From positions 1 through 15,506 of the forward strand of contig PFUC01000015.1 of NCBI GenBank assembly GCA_002789895.1: 15,506 nt of DNA, given 5' to 3'. This document shows positions 7,745 through 12,786 of the stretch, piece by piece (position 1 is the first letter of the stretch; each line of letters opens with the position of its first letter). The notes below the pieces were generated by a model that was not told the origin of the DNA, did no database searches, and saw only the letters and a program-made list of their open reading frames with translations. Made by a program: the position numbers and the translations under genes. The stretch is from Candidatus Collierbacteria bacterium CG_4_9_14_3_um_filter_43_16. GTDB taxonomy: Bacteria; Patescibacteriota; Microgenomatia; UBA1400; MFAQ01.

Positions 7745-8149
7745 TTGTTTTCGTCGATTTTAACGGCGTCATTTCCTACAATACTTTCTGGAACAGTATT
7801 CGCAATCAGACTCATCCTCTCAATTCTTAATAAAATCCAAAAGCTAAAAAAATGGTACTGCATCTTAAGAACAGATAATTTGGATACTTTGCGGCGTTTT
7901 ACCATACCGGCCAATCCCACATTGTCCCAATCGTTTGATGACATTCAGTGCTTGTATGAGATTGGAATTCTCAAAAGAGACAGGGGAGGGAAATTCTTCC
8001 TCACTACATTTTCTAATTTAGGATCCAGTATCAAAGACAGCATTATCATTGACGACAGCCAATCCACCTGCCAACTATTTGTGTCGCTCGGCGGCAAATC
8101 TTACCGCACTCGAAACGAAACCGAAACTCTCACCGCCCTAAACTCATAA
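7745..8149 (+). CDS. Small hypothetical protein, possible one-helix membrane anchor; start uncertain
   Basis: Not recognised. From TTG at 7745 the product is 134 residues; the frame is open back to 7697. Residues about 6-27 (LTASFPTILSGTVFAIRLIL) are hydrophobic enough for one membrane segment, followed by basic NKIQKLKK. The middle segment, FDDIQCLYEIGILKRDRGGKFFLTT, resembles the end of a winged-helix-like module; this is impression, not a match. No ATG occurs in this frame between 7697 and the stop, so initiation would have to be at TTG 7745 (AAGGAG at 7721-7726 is rather far) or at a rare codon such as ATT 7706. Low-complexity sequence is absent and the codons look ordinary, so it may be real, or a gene that has lost its start. 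It is divergent from pilB. Confidence 0.45.
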   Translation: MFSSILTASFPTILSGTVFAIRLILSILNKIQKLKKWYCILRTDNLDTLRRFTIPANPTLSQSFDDIQCLYEIGILKRDRGGKFFLTTFSNLGSSIKDSIIIDDSQSTCQLFVSLGGKSYRTRNETETLTALNS

Positions 8150-8197
8150 ACACACTTATAACAGTGTCACCTATAATCCTCAGTCACCTTCAAGGCA

Positions 8198-8220
8198 CCT
8201 TCAAGGCCTGGCCTTGAAGG
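8198..8220. repeat. REP-like 23-nt palindrome, copy 1 (downstream of transposase gene)
   Basis: Perfect palindrome: arms CCTTCAAGGCC and GGCCTTGAAGG around a single central T on the plus strand. A partial arm, CACCTTCAAGG (8185-8196 region), precedes it. It lies past the 3' end of the transposase gene. Confidence 0.85.
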
Positions 8221-8261
8221 ACCGGTTACGTCGTAAGCGATGCAAGCTGTGTAGAGTGAAA

Positions 8262-8957
8262 TTATTGTTCCAAATCTATCATCTCAAAATATACCTTTGT
8301 TAAGCCACTTGCTTCTTCAACAAAAGATCTGTAACTAGAATTACCCATAATTTTCTTAAAGTAGGAAAGTATTTCCTGTGGCTTGACCCAGTTCTGACTG
8401 AACAAGCCTACATAATTACCACAACTCGAATATTTATATTCACAGACACCTTCAAGACCTTCAAGGCCTGGCCTTGAAGGTGAAGGAAAAAGATTGATCG
8501 GATTCCGATGAATGTATTTTGAAACGTAAACAAATTGTTCCTCCGTCTCAATCAAAACAGTTTTATACCTTCCCTGAAACAGACCTCCAACCCTTTTGTA
8601 TTTCTTATTGAAGTACAGAACGTATTTAAGCACTAAAGATTGCATAAATTCCGCTATGCCTCTATCGGTAGATTGTTTAATTAGTAAGTGAAAGTGATTC
8701 GGCATCAAGCAATAAGATAGTAACTCAATTTGAGAAGCATAGTTCTTTGGTTCTCTCGAAGGAGAAATAACTTTACCCTCCGGATCCTTCAAGGCCAGGC
8801 CTTGAAGGTTTGGAAATTCCAAATAAAACTTCATATAGCCAAGAAAGACCTTATAGTCCTGTTCGTCTAGAAAAATATCTCGTTTCTCAACGCCACGATT
8901 GTAAATATGATAATAACCGCCAGCACCGTATTCTTTACGACTATTTTTCTGTGGCAT
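8262..8957 (-). CDS. REP-associated Y1 (HUH) tyrosine transposase, IS200/TnpA-REP-like
   Basis: The 231-residue protein has the fold markers of Y1 transposases: N-terminal YYHIYNRGVEKRDIF (15-29), the metal-binding HUH core in CLMPNHFHLLIKQ (H88, H90), LFQGRYKTVLIE (126-137) and YIHRNPIN (148-155), where Y148 is the likely catalytic tyrosine. The relatives are single-strand nucleases that recognise REP hairpins; they usually sit alone, flanked by REPs, rather than in a complete insertion sequence. That arrangement is seen here. Two copies of the flanking palindrome lie inside the gene, encoding P160-G167 and the LQGLALK segment at 51-57 in different frames. Both sit in variable loops, so the enzyme may still be active. 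A TATAAT box ends 8 nt before the ATG and no Shine-Dalgarno is present. Confidence 0.92.
   Translation of the reverse strand: MPQKNSRKEYGAGGYYHIYNRGVEKRDIFLDEQDYKVFLGYMKFYLEFPNLQGLALKDPEGKVISPSREPKNYASQIELLSYCLMPNHFHLLIKQSTDRGIAEFMQSLVLKYVLYFNKKYKRVGGLFQGRYKTVLIETEEQFVYVSKYIHRNPINLFPSPSRPGLEGLEGVCEYKYSSCGNYVGLFSQNWVKPQEILSYFKKIMGNSSYRSFVEEASGLTKVYFEMIDLEQ
8458..8480. repeat. REP-like palindrome, copy 2 (inside transposase gene)
   Basis: Identical to copy 1 over 23 nt in the same orientation (central T on plus). It is again preceded by a partial arm (CACCTTCAAGA). On the coding strand it is read as P-S-R-P-G-L-E-G. It falls between the YIHRNP helix and the EYKYSS motif of the transposase, a loop that varies in the family. 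Confidence 0.9.
8786..8808. repeat. REP-like palindrome, copy 3 (inside transposase gene, inverted)
   Basis: Same arms but with a central A on the plus strand, so the copy is inverted relative to the others. On the coding strand it is read in another frame, giving L-Q-G-L-A-L-K. It lies in the loop before ELLSYCLMPNHFH. Confidence 0.9.
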
Positions 8958-8965
8958 TTGTCACA

Positions 8966-8971
8966 ATTATA
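8966..8971 (-). promoter_or_regulatory. Candidate -10 box of the transposase gene
   Basis: TATAAT on the minus strand, a perfect consensus hexamer, ends 8 nt before the ATG (spacer TGTGACAA). The place where a -35 would lie (8989-8994) is inside palindrome copy 4, which has no -35-like hexamer. The message would be nearly leaderless. Confidence 0.45.
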
Positions 8972-8975
8972 TACG

Positions 8976-8997
8976 CCTTCAAGGCCTGGCCTTGAGG
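8976..8997. repeat. REP-like palindrome, copy 4 (upstream of transposase gene, one base deleted)
   Basis: Left arm CCTTCAAGGCC and central T are intact; the right arm reads GGCCTTGAGG, one A short. It occupies the 45-bp gap between the delta-prime-like stop codon and the transposase ATG, and overlaps the promoter region of the transposase. Confidence 0.85.
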
Positions 8998-9002
8998 ATA
9001 CC

Positions 9003-9638
9003 TCAACTTTTTATCATCCTCCATGAGCAAATCAGAAAATTATCTAGAATTAATTTTTTGTTGATATTTGTTTGTTTAAGCTCAGCTAAACTACTAATCG
9101 CTAGATCTAAAATCGTCAATCTTTTTTGATTGATCCCGGTAATAAAACTGGCTTGAAGTTTTCTCACGACTTCCTCCATCACCAGCGCGGCTTTTTCTTT
9201 GTCCAGTTGATCCACAAAGGCAATGCAGGCCGCCGGACCACTACTCCAGCATTTTCTAATTTCGTCCCAACATCCTTCTACCGGAAAGAAAAATTTATTG
9301 TAGTATTCCATGATTCCTCTGGACAAAATCGTCGATAAAAGTTGGTTTTCATTTTCTACCACCAAAATTAAATTCATCCGTTCTCCCAGCTCTTCCATGG
9401 GCTTCAATAACACCGCTTGGCACTCAGGGCTCATTTTATCGGCGTTCCAAATTACCATCGAGTATTTTGGTGTTGTTGTCAGAATATTAATTCCTGAGTA
9501 TACCCATGTTCTCAAATCGTCTAGCTTTGCCTCCGCCCCGTCAAAACCCATTACCAGGTTTTCCGTCAAAGATAATTTGGCAAATAATTCCTCTTTATCA
9601 TCAAAGAAACCTACGGCTATTTTTGGTATCATATACAT
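9003..9638 (-). CDS. Delta-prime-like DNA polymerase III clamp-loader subunit, lacking a P-loop
   Basis: A 211-residue protein resembling the second half of the AAA+ module of HolB. The sequence YSMVIWNADKMSPECQAVLLKP (about 59-80) parallels the degenerate Walker B and following helix of delta-prime (usually ending QNALLKTLEEP). The stretch NLILVVENENQLLSTILSRG (89-108) parallels the sensor region and the SRC motif, with Gly replacing the usual Cys. No Walker A is present and the protein is far shorter than the roughly 300-plus residues usual for delta-prime. It could be a reduced clamp-loader subunit that binds but does not hydrolyse nucleotide, which is an inference. A TAGAAT box directly abuts the first ATG, so Met3 (ATG at 9632) is the likelier start. 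The stop is TGA. It is divergent from gyrB. Confidence 0.65.
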   Translation of the reverse strand: MYMIPKIAVGFFDDKEELFAKLSLTENLVMGFDGAEAKLDDLRTWVYSGINILTTTPKYSMVIWNADKMSPECQAVLLKPMEELGERMNLILVVENENQLLSTILSRGIMEYYNKFFFPVEGCWDEIRKCWSSGPAACIAFVDQLDKEKAALVMEEVVRKLQASFITGINQKRLTILDLAISSLAELKQTNINKKLILDNFLICSWRMIKS

Positions 9639-9660
9639 ATTCTAAAGCATGAGTTAAAAT
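9632..9660 (+). promoter_or_regulatory. Candidate gyrB promoter
   Basis: TATACA (9632-9637) and TAAAAT (9655-9660) are 17 bp apart; the -10 is followed by 9 nt (GAACCCCGT) and the gyrB ATG. There is no Shine-Dalgarno. A transcript starting 6 to 7 nt past the box would have a leader of 2 to 3 nt. Confidence 0.45.
9639..9644 (-). promoter_or_regulatory. Candidate -10 box of the delta-prime-like gene
   Basis: TAGAAT on the minus strand touches the first ATG (9638-9636) and ends 6 nt before the second in-frame ATG (9632-9630), the same spacing as at pilB. This favours Met3 as the leaderless start. The box lies inside the -35/-10 spacer of the gyrB promoter. Confidence 0.4.
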
Positions 9661-9669
9661 GAACCCCGT

Positions 9670-11646
9670 ATGTCATACACAGCCAAAGATATCACCGTTC
9701 TCGAAGGATTGGAACCTGTCCGCAAAAGACCTGGAATGTATATCGGTAGTACCGACGAAAAAGGCCTCCACCATCTTCTTATTGAAATAGTTGATAACTC
9801 ACTTGACGAAGCCATTGGTGGTTTTGCAAAAAATATTTTTGTCTGTCTCCACAAAGACGGCTCTGTCTCCATCTCCGATGATGGTCGAGGAGTACCTACC
9901 GATATGCATCCTAGCGGCGTCTCAGCGCTTGAGGTGGCTATGACTAAACTTCACGCTGGAGGTAAGTTTACCGAATCGGCTTACAAAGCTTCCGGGGGAT
10001 TGCACGGAGTCGGTGCTTCGGCAGTCAACGCCCTCTCCACTCATATGGATGTGATCGTCAATCACTTGCCAAAGTTTTTCTTGCAATCATACAAAGTAGG
10101 CACTCCCGACTTCCCAGTCAAAGAAATTTCTCCTGAAAAAACCCGCGAACTACTTCCCGAATATCACCGCCATCTTCTCCACGCCAAAGCTGGAACTTTT
10201 ACTCATTTCTGGCCCGACCCCACCATCTTCAAAATCAGCACCGACTTCAACTACGCCAACATCAAAGCCAAGCTTCAAGAAAGAGCTTATCTTGTTGCAG
10301 GCGTCTATGTTCATCTTTTAGATGAACGGACCGAAAAAGAAGCTAACTTTTATTTTGAGTCGGGAATTCGCTCACTTCTCTCTCACATGAATCGACACAA
10401 GAAAGCTCTTCACGAACCAATCTATGTTTCCGGTAGTGCCACTGAAGCCAACCTTCCCATTGGTGTCGAGGTAGTGATGCAGTACACGGACACCTACAAT
10501 GATAATTTAGAGTCATTTGCCAATACCATTAATACTTACGATGGAGGTACTCACCTAACCGGTTTCAAAACCGCTCTGTCAAAAGTATTGAAGAACTACA
10601 TCACAGCCGGAGAAACCGATAAAGAAAAGGATAAAAAGGGTAAGAATAAGGATATCGACCTTACTCCGGACGATCTTAAAGAAGGTCTCACCGGAGTTGT
10701 CTGGATCAAGATGAGCTCTTCCGAAATCCAATTTGAATCCCAAACAAAAACTAAGGTTAACAATGCCGAAGTCCAGTCGGGTGTGTATCAAATAGTCAAA
10801 AAAGGTCTTGAAGAATATCTTGAAGAACATCCCCAAACAGCTCAAATAATTATCGGTAAAGTATATTTAGCCGCCAAAGCTCGTATGGCCGCAAGGGCGG
10901 CGAGAGATGCCGTTGTCCGTAAAGGTGCTTTGGAGGGAATGACTCTTCCAGGGAAGTTGGCCGACTGCCAGGAAAAAGATCCGGCGATGTCCGAACTATT
11001 CATTGTTGAGGGAGACTCAGCCGGTGGTTCTGCTAAGCAGGGGAGAGATCGTAAGCATCAAGCTATTCTTCCCCTCAGAGGTAAAATTTTAAACACTGAA
11101 AGAGCTCGCTTGGACAAAGTTATCGAATCGGAAAGTGTCAAAGATCTGATCATCGCTCTGGGAATGGGAATAGGGGATACTCTCGATATAGAGAAACTTC
11201 GTTATCACCGCATAATTATCATGACTGATGCTGACGTCGATGGTGCTCACATCGCTACACTTCTTCTGACTCTGTTTTTCCGACACACCACTCAGGTTTT
11301 CGATAAGGGATATGTCTATCTCGCCATTCCTCCACTTTACAAAGTGAGCCATGGCACCATTAATAAATATGTTTATACTGACGAAGAAAAAGACAAGTAC
11401 CTCGCTACCTTAAGTCCACAGGATCAAAAGAGATCTGGTATACAGCGTTATAAAGGTTTAGGAGAAATGAATCCAGAACAGCTTTGGGAAACTACCATGA
11501 ACCCCGCCACCAGAACTCTCAAACGCATCAATATCATGGACGCTGTACATGCGGACGAAGTCTTTACTACACTGATGGGCCAGGAGGTAGCCCCAAGAAA
11601 GAAGTTCATTCAGACCCATGCCACCTCGGCCAACCTCGACATCTAA
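9670..11646 (+). CDS. gyrB: DNA gyrase subunit B
   Basis: ATPase and TOPRIM subunit of the gyrase heterotetramer, which introduces negative supercoils. The 658-residue protein has all GHKL motifs: EIVDNSLDEA near the start, SDDGRGVPTD, and the ATP lid GGLHGVGASAVNALS. The transducer region follows, with QTKTK. The TOPRIM domain has the metal-binding acidic residues E447 in VEGDSAGGSAKQGRDR and D520/D522 in MTDADVDGAH. The C-terminus has IQRYKGLGEMNPEQLWETTMNPATR. A lysine-rich loop (DKEKDKKGKNKDID, from about residue 317) slightly lengthens the transducer domain compared with E. coli. The length suits gyrase B without the large proteobacterial insertion; ParE is less likely because the partner downstream carries a GyrA-box. 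The start is set by family N-terminus and promoter placement. Confidence 0.97.
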   Translation: MSYTAKDITVLEGLEPVRKRPGMYIGSTDEKGLHHLLIEIVDNSLDEAIGGFAKNIFVCLHKDGSVSISDDGRGVPTDMHPSGVSALEVAMTKLHAGGKFTESAYKASGGLHGVGASAVNALSTHMDVIVNHLPKFFLQSYKVGTPDFPVKEISPEKTRELLPEYHRHLLHAKAGTFTHFWPDPTIFKISTDFNYANIKAKLQERAYLVAGVYVHLLDERTEKEANFYFESGIRSLLSHMNRHKKALHEPIYVSGSATEANLPIGVEVVMQYTDTYNDNLESFANTINTYDGGTHLTGFKTALSKVLKNYITAGETDKEKDKKGKNKDIDLTPDDLKEGLTGVVWIKMSSSEIQFESQTKTKVNNAEVQSGVYQIVKKGLEEYLEEHPQTAQIIIGKVYLAAKARMAARAARDAVVRKGALEGMTLPGKLADCQEKDPAMSELFIVEGDSAGGSAKQGRDRKHQAILPLRGKILNTERARLDKVIESESVKDLIIALGMGIGDTLDIEKLRYHRIIIMTDADVDGAHIATLLLTLFFRHTTQVFDKGYVYLAIPPLYKVSHGTINKYVYTDEEKDKYLATLSPQDQKRSGIQRYKGLGEMNPEQLWETTMNPATRTLKRINIMDAVHADEVFTTLMGQEVAPRKKFIQTHATSANLDI

Positions 11647-11649
11647 TTC

Positions 11650-11740
11650 CGTCATTGCGATCCCGCCGCGCGGCGGGAGGAGTGGCAATCTCACTCCACC
11701 AAAACAAATATAAAATATACAATTTAAAATCTAAAATATT
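11650..11740 (+). repeat. 91-nt direct repeat, copy A (hairpin plus AT-rich promoter-like half)
   Basis: Identical to 12692-12782 except for one base (G at 11679, A at 12721). The left half holds the perfect 16-nt palindrome CCCGCCGCGCGGCGGG (11662-11677) within a wider ATTGC...GCAAT stem (11654-11689). The ends, GTCATTGCGA and GTGGCAATCTC, resemble interspersed hairpin repeats I recall from several unrelated bacterial genomes. The right half is AT-rich with repeated TAAAAT hexamers. It begins 3 nt after the gyrB stop. Confidence 0.93.
11732..11737 (+). promoter_or_regulatory. Candidate -10 box of the pyrophosphatase gene
   Basis: TAAAAT, 5 nt before the ATG (spacer ATTAA, with TAA in frame right before the start). 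No Shine-Dalgarno. The box is part of the 91-nt repeat, so the same hexamer recurs upstream of gyrA. Confidence 0.35.
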
Positions 11741-11742
11741 AA

Positions 11743-12684
11743 ATGAAAACCTACGTTTTTGGACACATCAAACCTGATCTTGACTCCGTCGTCGCCGCTC
11801 TAGCTTTTACGGAATACATGAAAATTCACTGGGATCTAAATTCAATCCCGGTAATAATTGATGAGTTAAATCAAGAAACAAAATTTGTTTTCGAAAAATT
11901 TGATCTTACCCCTCCGCAATTATTAAAAGTAGAAGACATTACAACAGAAGATCGTGTTGTCCTAGTCGATCACAACGAAGCCGGACAGCGTCTCCCTGGA
12001 CTCAACCAAAATCAAATAGCCGGAATCTTTGATCATCACAAGGCCAATCTCAATTTTTCCTCGCCGATAGAAATAAACATTCTACCGGTCGGCTCTTCCA
12101 ATACTCTGGCGTGGATTTTATTTAAAAACCTACAACATCCTATCGAAAAGCAGTTAGCTTCATTAATGCTATGTGCCATTTTATCTGACACCGTTGGTCT
12201 AAAGTCATCAACAACCACTAAATCTGATGAAGTCGCTGTTCTGGAATTGGCCTCAATTGCTAGTATCCAAGATATTTCCGCTTTGACACTTGAAATCTTC
12301 AAAGCAAAATCAAACATTAGTGCCTTATCGGACGAACAGGTAGTTCTTAATGACTACAAAGTTTTAGATATTACCGGTAAAAAAGTTTTGTGCGGTCAAA
12401 TCGAAACTGTCGAGCAAGAGACACTACTCACTGATAGAAAACAAGGACTGTTATCAGTACTTCAATCAATCAAATTACAGCAAGGTGTTGATTTTATAAT
12501 GCTAGCGATTACCGATATTTTGAAAATTAATACCAAACTTTTGGTTAGTGGTGTAGGTGAGATCAAGCTAATCCAAAAAGCTTTTGGTGGTACTGTCGTC
12601 GAGAATATTTTAGACATCGGTCCCAAGATGTCCCGCAAAAAAGATATCGCTCCAGCCATCGAAAAAGCCCTAACTCATACATAA
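11743..12684 (+). CDS. ppaC: Manganese-dependent (family II) inorganic pyrophosphatase
   Basis: Cytosolic DHH-family enzyme that hydrolyses pyrophosphate to two phosphates, pulling biosynthetic and nucleic-acid polymerisation reactions forward. The 313-residue length is typical. The metal ligands match the well-known Bacillus enzyme almost position for position: H8, D12 and D14 in GHIKPDLDS; D76 in VDHNE; H98 in FDHHK; D149 in SDTVGL. The C-terminal DHHA2 domain ends with the substrate-binding SRKK at 297-300, where the family has SRKKQ. The Leu in PDLDS and the following Val are mild departures from PDTDSI. No CBS domains are present. It sits between gyrB and gyrA, bracketed by the 91-nt direct repeat, and probably depends on the promoter-like half of copy A. 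A related DHH phosphoesterase is the only realistic alternative, and SRKK argues against it. Confidence 0.95.
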   Translation: MKTYVFGHIKPDLDSVVAALAFTEYMKIHWDLNSIPVIIDELNQETKFVFEKFDLTPPQLLKVEDITTEDRVVLVDHNEAGQRLPGLNQNQIAGIFDHHKANLNFSSPIEINILPVGSSNTLAWILFKNLQHPIEKQLASLMLCAILSDTVGLKSSTTTKSDEVAVLELASIASIQDISALTLEIFKAKSNISALSDEQVVLNDYKVLDITGKKVLCGQIETVEQETLLTDRKQGLLSVLQSIKLQQGVDFIMLAITDILKINTKLLVSGVGEIKLIQKAFGGTVVENILDIGPKMSRKKDIAPAIEKALTHT

Positions 12685-12691
12685 TCAAATT

Positions 12692-12782
12692 CGTCATTGC
12701 GATCCCGCCGCGCGGCGGGAAGAGTGGCAATCTCACTCCACCAAAACAAATATAAAATATACAATTTAAAATCTAAAATATT
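12692..12782 (+). repeat. 91-nt direct repeat, copy B (before gyrA)
   Basis: Second copy, 90/91 identical to copy A, with its 16-nt GC palindrome at 12704-12719. It starts 7 nt after the pyrophosphatase stop and ends 4 nt before the gyrA ATG. Neither hairpin is followed by a T-run, so intrinsic termination is not indicated, although each could slow polymerase or protect mRNA 3' ends. Confidence 0.93.
12774..12779 (+). promoter_or_regulatory. Candidate -10 box of gyrA
   Basis: TAAAAT, 7 nt before the gyrA ATG (spacer ATTTAAA), with another TAAAAT at 12767-12772. No Shine-Dalgarno. The upstream hexamer at 17-bp spacing, TATAAA, is a poor -35. Confidence 0.35.
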
Positions 12783-12786
12783 TAAA

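Noticed and set aside
7642..7944. Minus-strand 100-codon frame antisense to the small hypothetical gene
   Set aside because: It has an ATG, but the product has no recognisable feature and its end covers the pilB promoter region. The plus-strand frame looks more protein-like, although the evidence is not strong either way.
8150..8180. ACACT-TATAAC-AGTGT hairpin after the small hypothetical gene as a terminator
   Set aside because: The stem is only 5 bp with AT pairs and no T-tract follows.
8186..8997. Four evenly looking short palindromic repeats as a CRISPR array
   Set aside because: Only four copies, with spacings of 260, 328 and 190 nt, one inverted, and two lie inside an intact gene. No cas gene is nearby.
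11662..11677. GC palindrome after gyrB (and its twin after ppaC) as intrinsic terminators
   Set aside because: The stem is strong but no T-run follows, and the sequence is part of a repeat; a role in termination cannot be supported from sequence alone.
12697..12786. A 30-residue N-terminal extension of GyrA from a TTG start
   Set aside because: It would be a translation of repeat copy B; the same DNA before ppaC is closed by an in-frame TAA, and the gyrase N-terminus is normal from the ATG at 12787.
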